50,236 nucleotides of DNA from Thiorhodospira sibirica ATCC 700588 (GCF_000227725.2 NZ_MU255056.1:51005-101240), one strand, 5' to 3'; shown: positions 1 to 10,422, counted from the first letter of the stretch. The notes: generated by a model from the letters alone, not told the origin. A program made the numbers and translations.

Positions 1-677
1 CCGTGTCGAAGGACACGGCGGGGCGGTATTTCGTGTCGCTGCTGTGCGACGACACAGTATCGCCGAAGCCCGAAGTCACCGGCAAGGTGGGCATCGACCT
101 GGGCCTAACCCACTTTGCCATCCTCTCGACCGGCGAGAAGATCGCCGCGCCGAACACGTTTCGCAAAAATGAAGCCAAGCTCGCGAAGCTGCAGCGGCGG
201 CTGGCGAAGAAGCAGAAAGGCTCACGCAACCGGGCCAAGACACGTTTGAAGGTTGCACGGCTGCATACACGCATCACAGACGCCCGCAAGGACTTCCTGC
301 ACACGCTTTCAACCCGGCTGGTCAACGAGAACCAAGTGATCGCCGTCGAGACGCTGGCCGTGAGCAACCTGCAGAAGAACCGCTGTCTGGCAAAGTCGAT
401 CAGCGATGCAAGCTGGTCGGAGTTCGTCCGGCAGTTGAAGTACAAGGCGCAATGGTGTGGGCGAATGCTGGTGGGTATCGACCGCGGGTATCCGTCGAGC
501 AAACGCTGTTCTGAGTGTGGACACACCGTAGCGAAAATGCCGCTGTCTGTCCGAGAGTGGGTCTGCCCGGAATGCGGCAATCTCCACGACCGCGATGTGA
601 ATGCAGCGCGCAATGTGTTAACCGCCGGGCTGGCGGGGTTAGTCTGCACAGAGAACGTAAGTCCCGTGTTGCTGTAA
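1..677 (+). CDS. tnpB: TnpB/OrfB RNA-guided nuclease of an IS200/IS605-type element, 5' partial
   Basis: The frame is open from the left window edge, so the N-terminal part is missing. The visible ~224 residues hold the RuvC-like nuclease core: GIDLG (first acidic residue, about residue 32), VETLAV (second acidic residue), a four-cysteine zinc ribbon (CSECG and CPECG) and DRDVNAARN with the last catalytic Asp. Family knowledge: TnpB is an RNA-guided DNA endonuclease helping IS200/IS605 elements persist; the guide RNA overlaps the 3' end of its own gene. The reading frame is intact to the TAA, so this copy may be active. No tnpA is visible, but it could lie left of the window. Confidence 0.93.
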   Translation, partial: VSKDTAGRYFVSLLCDDTVSPKPEVTGKVGIDLGLTHFAILSTGEKIAAPNTFRKNEAKLAKLQRRLAKKQKGSRNRAKTRLKVARLHTRITDARKDFLHTLSTRLVNENQVIAVETLAVSNLQKNRCLAKSISDASWSEFVRQLKYKAQWCGRMLVGIDRGYPSSKRCSECGHTVAKMPLSVREWVCPECGNLHDRDVNAARNVLTAGLAGLVCTENVSPVLL

Positions 678-762
678 AGCGGCATCGGCTGATCTCGTTG
701 AAACAGAAAGTCCTGATCGTGAGGTTAGGAATCCCCCGCCTTCAGGCGGGGGAGGATGTCAA
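600..762 (+). mobile_element. Right end of the IS200/IS605-type element, possible omega-RNA region
   Basis: About 55 bp after the tnpB stop lies a perfect hairpin, CCCCCGCC-TTCA-GGCGGGGG (733-752), followed by GGATGTCAA. This is the usual form of a subterminal palindrome at the right end of such elements. The same 3' coding sequence and right end recur in truncated form at 33229-33397 on the other strand. By analogy with TnpB systems, RNA from the 3' end of tnpB through this hairpin would be the omega-RNA scaffold, and the bases just past the end (from about 760) its guide. The guide role is inferred. Confidence 0.65.
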
Positions 763-829
763 TCTACGAATGTGCTATTGAGTTGGGGCCTGGATGGGTA
801 GGCAACCACCGCCCGCGCAGAGGCCAATG

Positions 830-1474
830 CTAGGGCCCCTGCTGGGCAACCGCTTGCCTGAGCTGCTCAATCAGGGTCTTGATCTGCTGTGAATGCAATT
901 TCAGCGAGGCCTTATTGACAATCAAACGCGAGCTGATATCGGCGATATGTTCCAGGGGCACCAGGCCATTGGCCTTAAGCGTGTTGCCGGTATCGACCAG
1001 ATCGACAATCGCATCCGCCATGCCCACCAACGGCGCCAGTTCCATGGAACCATAAAGCTTGATCAACTCAACCTGCTTGCCCTGGGCGGCATAATAGCGG
1101 CGGGTGATATTGACGAATTTGGTGGCGATACGCAAACGGGTATTGCTGTCATTGGCGCCCGGTCGCCCTGCCACCATCAGGCGGCAGCGGGCAATGCGCA
1201 GATCCAGTGGCTCATACAGGCCCTCGCCGCCATGCTCCATGAGCACGTCTTTACCCGCCACGCCCACATCAGCTCCGCCATATTGCACATAGGTCGGCAC
1301 ATCGGTGGCACGAATCACCACCAGCTTGACCTCCGGCTGGTTGGTATCCAGGATCAGTTTGCGGCTTTTTTCCGGGTCATCTTGCGGCACAATGCCCGCG
1401 TGAGCCAGCAAGGGCAGGGTGTCTTGATAGATGCGCCCTTTGGAGAGCGCGATCACGAGCGTTGATGTTGACAT
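830..1474 (-). CDS. hisG: ATP phosphoribosyltransferase, short form (HisG)
   Basis: First enzyme of histidine synthesis: condenses ATP with PRPP. The 214-residue product begins [14 protein letters not shown] and carries [26 protein letters not shown] and the [16 protein letters not shown] motif that binds PRPP phosphate. The length and lack of a C-terminal regulatory domain place it in the short-form class, which needs HisZ as partner; hisZ is not in this window. A start 72 bp upstream is open but would add residues unlike HisG and overlap murA. It begins 14 bp after the murA stop, the common murA-hisG order. hisD would normally follow; instead there is a tnpB element. Confidence 0.95.
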   Translation of the reverse strand: MSTSTLVIALSKGRIYQDTLPLLAHAGIVPQDDPEKSRKLILDTNQPEVKLVVIRATDVPTYVQYGGADVGVAGKDVLMEHGGEGLYEPLDLRIARCRLMVAGRPGANDSNTRLRIATKFVNITRRYYAAQGKQVELIKLYGSMELAPLVGMADAIVDLVDTGNTLKANGLVPLEHIADISSRLIVNKASLKLHSQQIKTLIEQLRQAVAQQGP

Positions 1475-1488
1475 ATCAGACTTGCATA

Positions 1489-2763
<1,275 letters not shown>

Positions 2764-2815
2764 TCATGCAGGGAATGGCGCTAAAGTGTACGGGTTTAAA
2801 AGGATTCACGAGGCG

Positions 2816-3136
2816 TTAATCCATCGGTAACAGGCCATCTAAGTCACTGACCTCGATAATGGCCCGCGTTTCCGGGGAAATGCCGGTATAGCGGATATCC
2901 TTGCCCGCTGCCCGGCGCAGGCGCAGCCACTCCACCATCAAGGCCACCCCGGCACTGTCAACGCGCGCCAGCTGACTGCAATCAATCTGACAGGGATCGG
3001 CGGCGGCTTCAAGCACCGGAGTGGAATGCACCAGCACCTCGCCGACGGTGGCAAAACTCAACTCGCCCAGGATGCAAAAGCCGCCGTTTGCATCGGCTTC
3101 CAGACGCGCCGGGGAGGGCTTAGGAGGGTTGCTCAA
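2816..3136 (-). CDS. mlaB: STAS-domain protein of the Mla lipid transport system (MlaB)
   Basis: About 106 residues forming one STAS domain. The helix-capping segment VDSAGVALMVEWLRLRR includes the conserved D-S-A-G turn. In the family, MlaB binds the ATPase MlaF of the inner-membrane MlaFEDB complex that moves phospholipids between membranes. I chose a TTG start at 3136 because a GGAG motif lies seven bases upstream; an ATG at 3160 in the same frame is an alternative. Either start overlaps the 3' end of mlaC, implying translational coupling. mlaF, mlaE and mlaD are not in the window. Confidence 0.78.
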   Translation of the reverse strand: MSNPPKPSPARLEADANGGFCILGELSFATVGEVLVHSTPVLEAAADPCQIDCSQLARVDSAGVALMVEWLRLRRAAGKDIRYTGISPETRAIIEVSDLDGLLPMD

Positions 3137-3761
3137 TGATTTTCTCCACGAGGGACTCATCACCGCGTTCCAGGCGTGCAATCAAGGCCTCCAGGCCGTG
3201 ACGGTCAATCTCGGCGCCGAAGTTGGTGCGAAAATTGGTGATAAAGCTCAGGCCCTCCACTTCCACATCAAAGACCTTCCACTGCCCCTGCACCGGGCGC
3301 AATTTGTAAGTCACCGGGATGTTCGGACGGCCCTGACCGACGATGATTTCTGTAGCCACCAGCGCCAGGCGATCCGTGGTCTGTGAGCGCTGCGCAATCA
3401 CCCGCACCCGCTTGTCGGCATGCTCCGCCAGTTGCAGGGCATAGGCGCGTACCAGGGTATTGCGAAAAGCCACGGTAAAGCGGGTGCGCTGTTCGGGAGT
3501 AGCACTGCGCCAATGTTGTGCCAGAATCAGGCGCGATACCCCGTCAAAATCCAAAAGCGGAGTGAGCATCTCATTGACCAGATCGTATAAAAACGCCGGG
3601 TCAGTGCGAATGCGGGCCGCGTTTTCATCCAGCGCCGCAAATAATTGATCGGCGCTTTCTTCTACCAGGCGAAGCGGTGCATCATCGGCTTTGCTCGGCA
3701 GGCTGAAAATCAGGGTGAAAAACAACAAACTGATAAATAAGGCAAAACTTCGCAAGCCCAT
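3120..3761 (-). CDS. mlaC: Periplasmic phospholipid-binding protein MlaC
   Basis: 213 residues starting with a signal peptide (MGLRSFALFISLLFFTLIF, cleavage near SKADDA). The body fits the MlaC/Ttg2D family: SRLILAQHWRSATPEQRTRF and a C-terminal VEGLSFITNFRTNFGAEI segment. The protein shuttles phospholipids across the periplasm between the outer-membrane MlaA complex and MlaFEDB. The start at 3761 is preceded by GGGAGATTTTTC, a good ribosome site; a start 48 bp upstream is open but would bury the signal peptide. It is the first gene of the visible mlaC-mlaB-murA-hisG run, divergent from dut. mlaFED, normally upstream, are absent. Confidence 0.88.
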   Translation of the reverse strand: MGLRSFALFISLLFFTLIFSLPSKADDAPLRLVEESADQLFAALDENAARIRTDPAFLYDLVNEMLTPLLDFDGVSRLILAQHWRSATPEQRTRFTVAFRNTLVRAYALQLAEHADKRVRVIAQRSQTTDRLALVATEIIVGQGRPNIPVTYKLRPVQGQWKVFDVEVEGLSFITNFRTNFGAEIDRHGLEALIARLERGDESLVEKIIEQPS

Positions 3762-3924
3762 GAAAAATCTCCCGTGATGGATGCAAGCAAACGTGCTGTG
3801 CGGCATCATGCCTCAAGCAGCACAGAGGCATCCTGAATAAAATCAAGCGTGCTAATATAGCGCCTAAACCGCTAAAAACCAAACCGCCGTCCGCGCAAGG
3901 CCGGCACAGCACCGAAAACACCCA

Positions 3925-4404
3925 ATGCATACCGTTGAACTTAAACTGCTTGACCCGCGCCTGGGAACAGAGATTCCCCATCCGGCCTATGCCACGCCCG
4001 GCTCTGCCGGACTGGATCTGCATGCCTGTCTGCAAGTCCCATTGACCCTGCATCCCGGCGAAACCACCTTGATTCCGACCGGCTTTGCCCTGCATCTGCA
4101 CGATCCCAATCTGGCCGCATTGATCTTGCCGCGTTCCGGGCTGGGGCATAAGCATGGCATTGTTCTGGGCAATCTGGTGGGGCTGATTGATTCAGACTAT
4201 CAGGGACAGATCATGGTTTCATGCTGGAATCGCGGACAAACCCCTTTCACCATTCCCGTGGGGGAGCGCATCGCGCAACTGGTTCTGGTGCCGGTAGTGC
4301 AGGCACAGTTTCAGTGTGTCGAAGCATTCAGCCAGGACAGTAGTCGCGGCAGCGGCGGTTTTGGCTCCACCGGTCGCGGCCCCCTGTCACCCGCATCAAG
4401 TTAA
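3925..4404 (+). CDS. dut: dUTP diphosphatase (dUTPase)
   Basis: Trimeric enzyme that hydrolyses dUTP to dUMP and pyrophosphate, preventing uracil incorporation and feeding dTMP synthesis. All five dUTPase motifs are visible in order: [40 protein letters not shown] and the C-terminal [10 protein letters not shown]. The length (159 residues) is normal; nine extra residues follow the last motif. No clear Shine-Dalgarno sequence precedes the ATG. It is divergent from mlaC and followed 12 bp later by hypF in the same direction, an unusual pairing since dut usually follows coaBC. Confidence 0.96.
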   Translation: MHTVELKLLDPRLGTEIPHPAYATPGSAGLDLHACLQVPLTLHPGETTLIPTGFALHLHDPNLAALILPRSGLGHKHGIVLGNLVGLIDSDYQGQIMVSCWNRGQTPFTIPVGERIAQLVLVPVVQAQFQCVEAFSQDSSRGSGGFGSTGRGPLSPASS

Positions 4405-4416
4405 GGTGCTCGTCGG

Positions 4417-6702
4417 ATGTCCGCCGCAGACAGCCGCCTGCTGACGGTGGGCGGACAGGTTCAGGGGGTGGGCTTTCGGCCCTTTGTGTATCGGCTGGCG
4501 CATCAGCATGGCCTGAGCGGCTGGGTACGCAATCAGGGCGGGCAGGTGCAGATATTGATACACGGCCTGCCCACCGCGCTGGATGCCTTTGAACACGCGC
4601 TGTGGCAACACCCGCCACCGCTTGCACAGCCCCAGCGTCTGGCATCCATGCCCGCAGATGCCAGGGCTGATCTGCAGGGCTTTAGGATTCTGCCCTCTGC
4701 GACGCATGAGCAGGCAGAGATTTACATCCCGCCGGATTATTTTTGCTGTGATGAGTGCATCGCTGAATTAAACGACCCCCAGGCCCGCCGTTATCGCTAC
4801 CCCTTCATCAACTGCACCCAATGCGGCCCGCGCTATACCCTGATTCAGGCGCTACCTTATGACCGCCCGCACACCAGCATGGCGGCTTTTGCGCTCTGCC
4901 CGGCCTGCGAGGCGGAATACCACAACCCGCTGGACCGGCGTTTTCATGCCCAGCCGCTGGCCTGTCCACAGTGCGGGCCACAGTTGCACCTGCACTATCA
5001 GCACCAGCATAGCCACGATACGCAGACCGCCCTACGCGAGGCTATCACCCTATTGCAGGCCGGGCAGATTCTCGCGGTCAAGGGCGTCGGCGGCTATCAC
5101 CTGCTGTGCGATGCCTGCAATGATCAGTCCGTAAGCCGCCTGCGCCAGCGCAAACAGCGTCCCCATAAACCCTTCGCGGTGCTGTTTGCGTGGCAGGGCG
5201 CTGATGGCCTGGACTCCGTGCGTACCCATCTGCACCTTGACCCGCACAGCGCCCAGATCCTCACCGATCCGCAGCGTCCGATAGTATTACTGCCCAAACA
5301 CCCGCACAGCCGACTTTCTGCACAACTGGCACCGGGGCTTGACGAAATCGGCGCCCTGTTGCCCTATAGCCCCTTGCATCATCTGCTGGCGGCAGACTTT
5401 CAAGGGCCATTGCTGGCCACCTCCGCCAATCGCAGTGGTGCCCCGGTGCTCATCGACCCCGCGCAGGCCGAGCAGGAACTTGCCGACATCTGCGATGGCT
5501 TTTTGCATCATGATCGCCCGATTCTTCGCCCGGCGGATGACAGCGTAATCCGCGTCATTGCCGACAAACCCCGATACCTGCGCGCCGGACGTGGCCGGGC
5601 ACCGCTGAGCCTGCGCTTGCCCAGTGCCGTGAGTGAGCCGATGGTTGCCCTGGGTGGGCACGATAAAAACACTGTGGCACTGGCCTTTGAGCAGCGCGTT
5701 GTGATTTCGCCCCATATCGGTGATTTGGGCAACCCGCAATCCCTGGCGCTGTTTGAACAGCTGATCCATGCGTTGTGTCGCCTGCATCAGCTACGCCCCC
5801 GCCACATCGTCGGCGATACCCATCCCGGCTACGCCAGCACCCAGGCCGCCGCCCGCCTGTGTAGTCACTATGGCGCGCAATGGCACCCGGTGTATCACCA
5901 TCATGCCCATGCCGCCCAGCTTGCCGGAGAATATCCCCACGAAACGCGCTGGCTGGTGTTTACCTGGGATGGGGTGGGACTGGGCGAAGATCATACCCTG
6001 TGGGGCGGCGAGGCCCTGCTTGGACAGGCCGGAGCATGGCAACGTGTCGGAAGTGTCCGCCCTTTTCATCTGCCCGGCGGCGAACGCTGCGCCCGTCAGC
6101 CGTGGCGCACCGCCCTGGCACTATGCTGGGCCAGCGACCTGGCATGGACACCGGCCAAGATCCCACTTCAGACACAAACACTGTTGCAACAAGCCTGGCA
6201 ACGCCGCATCAACAGCCCGCAAAGCAGCGCCGTGGGTCGGCTGTTTGATGCTGCCGCTGCCTGGCTGGGGTTACTGACCGAGGCCAGCTACGAAGCCCAG
6301 GCGCCCATGCTTTTAGAAACCCTCGCCCGACAGGCCAAGATCAGCGCACCATCCTCCATCCGCCTGCCGCTGTATGAAAGAGACGGCCTGTGCTGCATCG
6401 ACTGGTCCCCGCTGCCCGCACTGATGCTTGATGGCACACCGCCCACCGCCCAGCGCGCCTTATGGCTACATCACCTGCTGGCCCAGGCACTGCTAGATCA
6501 AGCCTTACACCTACACTCACAGCACGGCGACTTTGCCATCGGCCTTAGCGGCGGCGTCTTTCAAAACCGCCTGCTCAGCGAACACGTCCTGCACTTGCTG
6601 CAACGCCACGGCCTGCGCGCCTATCTCCCCCAAACCCTCCCCTGCAACGACGCCGCCCTAAGCTATGGGCAAATCATCCACGCCAGCACCGGCTGTGCTT
6701 AG
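4417..6702 (+). CDS. hypF: Carbamoyltransferase HypF, [NiFe]-hydrogenase maturation
   Basis: 761 residues, full length for HypF, which turns carbamoyl phosphate and ATP into a carbamoyl group passed to HypE for the cyanide ligands of [NiFe] hydrogenases. Domains in order: acylphosphatase-like (VQGVGFRPFVYRLA, about 8-90), paired zinc fingers (CDEC, CTQC, CPAC, CPQC, about 110-190), YrdC-like (KGVGGYHLLCDA, about 195-375) and Kae1-like with the metal-binding HHHAHAA motif, about 395-750. No other hyp or hydrogenase gene is nearby. The stop codon is formed at the junction with an IS5 element; removing the IS restores a TAA in the same place, so the protein is intact. Confidence 0.96.
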   Translation: MSAADSRLLTVGGQVQGVGFRPFVYRLAHQHGLSGWVRNQGGQVQILIHGLPTALDAFEHALWQHPPPLAQPQRLASMPADARADLQGFRILPSATHEQAEIYIPPDYFCCDECIAELNDPQARRYRYPFINCTQCGPRYTLIQALPYDRPHTSMAAFALCPACEAEYHNPLDRRFHAQPLACPQCGPQLHLHYQHQHSHDTQTALREAITLLQAGQILAVKGVGGYHLLCDACNDQSVSRLRQRKQRPHKPFAVLFAWQGADGLDSVRTHLHLDPHSAQILTDPQRPIVLLPKHPHSRLSAQLAPGLDEIGALLPYSPLHHLLAADFQGPLLATSANRSGAPVLIDPAQAEQELADICDGFLHHDRPILRPADDSVIRVIADKPRYLRAGRGRAPLSLRLPSAVSEPMVALGGHDKNTVALAFEQRVVISPHIGDLGNPQSLALFEQLIHALCRLHQLRPRHIVGDTHPGYASTQAAARLCSHYGAQWHPVYHHHAHAAQLAGEYPHETRWLVFTWDGVGLGEDHTLWGGEALLGQAGAWQRVGSVRPFHLPGGERCARQPWRTALALCWASDLAWTPAKIPLQTQTLLQQAWQRRINSPQSSAVGRLFDAAAAWLGLLTEASYEAQAPMLLETLARQAKISAPSSIRLPLYERDGLCCIDWSPLPALMLDGTPPTAQRALWLHHLLAQALLDQALHLHSQHGDFAIGLSGGVFQNRLLSEHVLHLLQRHGLRAYLPQTLPCNDAALSYGQIIHASTGCA

Positions 6703-7544
6703 AACCTGTTCAAAGTCTTCTAAAAATAGCCGACAATAGCAAGATGAGACATACCTATCCCAGTGACCTCCGTCGAGAGCCGTTCGAGCAGATTCGTGCC
6801 TTACTGGAAAGTGGACGCAAGAAGACGGCCCCCCGGCGGGTGGATCTGTACGATGTATTCTGTGCGGTGCTGTATCGGCTAGGTACGGGTTGTCAGTGGC
6901 GAGCCTTGCCAAGCGAGTATCCGAAATGGCGCACAGTGCATCACTCTTTCACGATCTGGAGTGAGCCGCGCGAAGGCGGCAGCCTGCTGGAGCAGGCTTT
7001 AAAAAAATCAGGTGAGCGCAGCCCGCAAAAAACAGGGGCGCAATGCCAGTCCCACGCGGTTAATCGTGGACGCACAAAGCGTCAAGAACGCAGACACCGC
7101 AGAACACAAAGGTTATGATGCGGGCAAGAAGGTTTCAGGCATCAAACGCCCTGTGGCGGTGGATACACAAGGTCTACCCCATGCCGTGGCGGTGACGACA
7201 GCCGAGGTCACAGATCGCCAAGGCGCCGTGCAAGCCTTGGCGTGCTGCAAGACGGGGTTGGGTTGTGTGCCAAGCGTGCTGGCCGACGGTGGCTATACCG
7301 GCCGACCCTTTGCCGAGCACGTGCAAAAGACCCTGGGCGAGCACGTGACCGTACACATCGCCAAGCGCAGCGAATTGCATACCTTCAAGGTCATCCCCAC
7401 GCGCTGGGTGGTAGAGCGCAGCTTCGCCTGGCTGGAAAAGCACCGGCGATTTTGGAAAAACGCTGAGCGCACGCTCAACACGAGCTTACCATTTATTCAC
7501 CTGGCCTTCCTGGGCATCTTGCTTAAGAGACTTTGAACAAGTTC
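6702..7544 (+). mobile_element. IS5-family insertion sequence, complete
   Basis: An 843-bp element with near-perfect terminal inverted repeats: GAACCTGTTCAAAGTCT on the left and, inverted, GAACTTGTTCAAAGTCT on the right. It is flanked by TA (6700-6701 and 7545-7546), consistent with a 2-bp target duplication. The transposase is split over two frames. The element lies exactly in the hypF stop codon; before insertion the site read GCT-TAA, so hypF was not damaged. The right side abuts a decayed cobT fragment. Confidence 0.88.
6744..7536 (+). CDS. IS5-family transposase, two frames joined by frameshifting
   Basis: The first frame (6744-7118) gives the N-terminal part with LYDVFCAVLYRLGTGCQWRALP. 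The second frame, open from about 7003 and reaching 7536, gives the DDE part: VDAQSVKN, VDTQGLPHAV, LADGGYTG and the C-terminal VVERSFAWLEKHRRFWKN. The two overlap at a run of seven A (7001-7007), a likely slippage site; joining them needs a net +1 (or -2) shift. Joined, the product has the expected ~260 residues. Many IS5 subgroups make transposase this way, so the split need not mean inactivation, although -1 is the commoner direction. Confidence 0.85.
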
Positions 7545-7546
7545 TA

Positions 7547-7735
7547 AGCAAGGGTTCTGCGTTGAGGGCCTGCAAGATATGCTGATGGCCGGTTCGGCGG
7601 AGGTATGCGCAAACAGCATCCATTGCGTGGCCTGCGGGCAGATGCGCGCCGTCACCAAAGCGGCGGCGGTGCTGATAAAGCCATCAATCAGCGTCGGCAG
7701 GCCCATCTGTGCGCTCGCGGCTGGCTTCACGCGCC
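7547..7735 (-). pseudogene. cobT: Fragment of cobT (DMB phosphoribosyltransferase), broken at both ends and frameshifted
   Basis: Read on the minus strand, the piece encodes AQMGLPTLIDGFISTAAAL followed by HTSAEPA, matching the internal GxPxxxDGF(I/L)S region of CobT and its H-x-SAE motif. Near 7588-7592 the reading moves by one base: the other frame then gives HQHILQALNAEPLL, the usual continuation (family form GH..L..L.LEPLL). So one base was lost. The N-terminal ~240 and the last ~60 residues are absent. The fragment directly follows cobB in the operon direction. It was cut off at the hypF end before the IS5 arrived, since sequence beyond the IS does not continue CobT. Confidence 0.8.
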
Positions 7736-9022
7736 CAGTAATGCGGCCACGGCCTGCGGACTGGATGGAAAATACCAATGCACATAACTCGCGGTCACTC
7801 GGCCTGTGCGGTATACCGCCTCGCGATGGGGCCGGCCGTTGGGGCATACGGTCTGGGCCCAGGGGGTAAGCGGCGTGTGCATGGTGGAATAATGAAAGCG
7901 ATGCCCGCGCAGTGTGCCTTCTGGCAGGCTTAGCGCCTGTGGCCCCAGACCGGCCAGGCGCTTTTGCATCCGCGCCTCACCGGGCAAAATTCCGGCCAGC
8001 GGCGCCGTGTGTCCAGCCAGATCGGATAAATATTCCAGCAGATACAGCATCCCGCCGCATTCTGCCAGCACGGGCCGACCGGCCTGCACATGCCCGGTGA
8101 GATCAGCTTTGAGCTGTTGATTGGCGGCTAATGCCGATAAATGCAGTTCGGGATAGCCGCCGGGCAAATAAACGGCATCCACGGACGGCGGCAATCCTTC
8201 CCCGGCTACGGGTGAAAAAAAGTGCAAATGCGCACCCAGCTGTTCAAGGGTTTCCAGATTGGCCGGATAGATAAAGGCAAAGGCGGCATCACGCGCCACG
8301 GCGATATGCTGCCCGGCCAGCAGAGGCGGGGGCGGGCTGTCGGCGACCGGCGCAAAGGCCACTGGCGGTGGCAAGGCAGGCTGGGTCCACTGCAGTTGGG
8401 CCGCCGCGTGATCCAGGCGCGTTTCCAGGTCCGCCACTTCACTTGCTTGCACCAAGCCCAGATGACGGCTCGGCAGGGCAAAATCCGGCCTGTCTGGCAG
8501 ATAGCCAAAGGCGGTCAAGCCCGGCGCCAGGCCTTCTTGCAGCAGCGCATAATGGCGCTCTCCGCTGACCTGATTGGCAAAGACCCCGGCCACCGGCAAT
8601 CCGGGGCGATACGTTGCCAGACCGTGGGCAATCGCGGCAAAGGTCTGCGCCATCGCGGCCCCACGGATGCACAGCAGCACAGGAATCCCCAGCGTGCAGG
8701 CGATGTCGGCACTGGAGGGCTGGCCATCAAACAGCCCCATCACCCCTTCCAGCAGAATCAGATCTGCCTCGCCGGCCGCCTGATACAGACGCCGGCGGGC
8801 ATCGGCCTCGCCAGTGATCCACAAATCAATGGAATGCACTGGCGCGCCGCTGGCCTGCTCGTGAATCATCGGATCAAGGAAATCTGGCCCGGCCTTGAAC
8901 ACGCGCACCCGCCGCCCCTGTTGGCGGTGATAACGGGCCAGTGCCGCCGTCACGGTGGTCTTGCCCTGCCCGGACGAGGGCGCCGCCAGCAGCAGCGCGG
9001 GACAATGACGCAGCAGACTCAT
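7727..9022 (-). CDS. cobB: Cobyrinate a,c-diamide synthase (CobB/CbiA)
   Basis: Glutamine-dependent amidation of the corrin a and c side chains using ATP. About 431 residues: an N-terminal dethiobiotin-synthetase-like ATPase with P-loop APSSGQGKTT and KAGPDFLDP, and a C-terminal class I glutamine amidotransferase with PGGYPELH, nucleophile Cys in AECGGMLYL and a late HWYF motif. The ATG at 9022 overlaps the cysG stop as ATGA, the best coupling arrangement; an in-frame ATG three codons earlier (9031) is possible. Last intact gene of the corrinoid operon; a cobT scrap follows. Confidence 0.94.
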   Translation of the reverse strand: MSLLRHCPALLLAAPSSGQGKTTVTAALARYHRQQGRRVRVFKAGPDFLDPMIHEQASGAPVHSIDLWITGEADARRRLYQAAGEADLILLEGVMGLFDGQPSSADIACTLGIPVLLCIRGAAMAQTFAAIAHGLATYRPGLPVAGVFANQVSGERHYALLQEGLAPGLTAFGYLPDRPDFALPSRHLGLVQASEVADLETRLDHAAAQLQWTQPALPPPVAFAPVADSPPPPLLAGQHIAVARDAAFAFIYPANLETLEQLGAHLHFFSPVAGEGLPPSVDAVYLPGGYPELHLSALAANQQLKADLTGHVQAGRPVLAECGGMLYLLEYLSDLAGHTAPLAGILPGEARMQKRLAGLGPQALSLPEGTLRGHRFHYSTMHTPLTPWAQTVCPNGRPHREAVYRTGRVTASYVHWYFPSSPQAVAALLGA

Positions 9023-10422
9023 GCGGTGCATCCGGGGGCGCGATACTGCGGACTGAGCGTGACCGTCTGGCCAATAATCACCAGACCGGGATGGGTGTGA
9101 TCCATCGGTGGCTGGCGGCTGAGATGTGCGAGCGTGCTAAAGGTCAGTTGCTGATTCGCCAGACTGCCATTTTGCACAATAGCCACCGGCGTTTCCGCTG
9201 CCATTCCCGCACGCAGTAAACGCTGACACAGACTTTCCAGATGGAAAACCCCCATATAAAACACCAGCGTATAGCCCGACTGGGCCAAGGCTGGCCAATC
9301 AAAGGCGCTGGCTTCATCGGCACAATGTCCGGTTAAAAACAGACAGCCCTTCGCTACCTCACGATGGGTCAGCGGAATCCCGGTACTGGCCGCACAGCCG
9401 GTGGCTGCGGTAATCCCCGGCACAATATGAAATACAATCCCGGCGGCCTGCAAGGCCAGCATTTCCTCTCCGCCGCGTCCAAATACGAAAGGATCGCCGC
9501 CTTTCAGGCGTACTACCTTATGCCCGGCCTTGGCGTATTCGATCAATAACTGATTGATGGTTGCCTGTGTGCTGGAGTGATGCGCTCGCGCCTTGCCCAC
9601 ATAATAACGCCTGGCATCTTTACGCAAGAATTTAAGGATTTCAGGGCCAATCAGGCGATCATAAATCACCACATCGGCCTGCTGCATGACACGCAACGCT
9701 TTTAAGGTCAATAGCTCAGGATCACCAGGTCCGGTACCGACTAAATAAACCTCACCCTGCGTAGCATAAATATCTTTTGCAATACGCTGCTTTACCAACT
9801 CACACGCATCATCATAGCGTTGTGAAAACACTGTTTCTGCAATCACGCCATCCACAATTTTTTCATAAAAATGTCGTCGTTTATGTATATCAGGAAAGTG
9901 GGTTTTTATGCTTTCACGAAAGCGCTGCAACAGCTTTGCCAGATCACCATAATGCTGCGGAATCAGCGCATCCAGATAGGCACTGAGACGACGCATCAGC
10001 AGCGGTGACGCCCCACCACTGCACAGAGCAATCTGCACAACGCCGCGCCGCAAGGTGTTAGGCAAAAGCAGGGTGCTGAGATGACCAGGATTGGCAACAT
10101 TGACCGGAATATTCAAGCGCTGGGCCACCTGGGCAATGCGCGTATTCAGCACCGCATCATCCGTTGCCGCAACAATCAGCTGATAATTCTGCATATCTTC
10201 TGCCGTATAGCAGCGTGGCTGATACTGTATCTGTGCAGGATAGGCCTGCATCAGCCGCTGCATGGGGGCACTGAGATCCGGGGCAATGAGCGCCAAGTGT
10301 GCGCCGGCCTCCAGCAGCTTTTTGGCTTTGCGTGTTGCCACGCGCCCGGCACCCACGACCAGACAGCGACAGGACGTGGTTGCCAGAAAAACCGGCAACC
10401 ATCCGCTTACATCATGCGCCAT
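9019..10422 (-). CDS. cysG: Siroheme synthase CysG: precorrin-2 dehydrogenase/ferrochelatase plus uroporphyrinogen-III methyltransferase
   Basis: 467-residue bifunctional enzyme. The N-terminal half (about 1-210) is the NAD-binding dehydrogenase/chelatase with VGAGRVATRKAKKLLEAGA, AATDD and SGGASPLLMRRL. The C-terminal half (about 215-460) is the SAM-dependent methyltransferase that makes precorrin-2: LVGTGPGDPELLTLKALR, RLKGGDPFVFGRGGEE, VPGITAATGCAASTGIPLTHR and the TGH motif. In this operon the methyltransferase feeds corrinoid synthesis, while the N-terminal half can divert precorrin-2 to siroheme. It starts 37 bp after cobJ with no clear Shine-Dalgarno and overlaps cobB. Confidence 0.95.
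   Translation of the reverse strand: MAHDVSGWLPVFLATTSCRCLVVGAGRVATRKAKKLLEAGAHLALIAPDLSAPMQRLMQAYPAQIQYQPRCYTAEDMQNYQLIVAATDDAVLNTRIAQVAQRLNIPVNVANPGHLSTLLLPNTLRRGVVQIALCSGGASPLLMRRLSAYLDALIPQHYGDLAKLLQRFRESIKTHFPDIHKRRHFYEKIVDGVIAETVFSQRYDDACELVKQRIAKDIYATQGEVYLVGTGPGDPELLTLKALRVMQQADVVIYDRLIGPEILKFLRKDARRYYVGKARAHHSSTQATINQLLIEYAKAGHKVVRLKGGDPFVFGRGGEEMLALQAAGIVFHIVPGITAATGCAASTGIPLTHREVAKGCLFLTGHCADEASAFDWPALAQSGYTLVFYMGVFHLESLCQRLLRAGMAAETPVAIVQNGSLANQQLTFSTLAHLSRQPPMDHTHPGLVIIGQTVTLSPQYRAPGCTA

Noticed and set aside
8222-9100. 292-codon plus-strand frame opposite cobB
   Set aside because: Antisense shadow; cobB has all catalytic motifs on the other strand.
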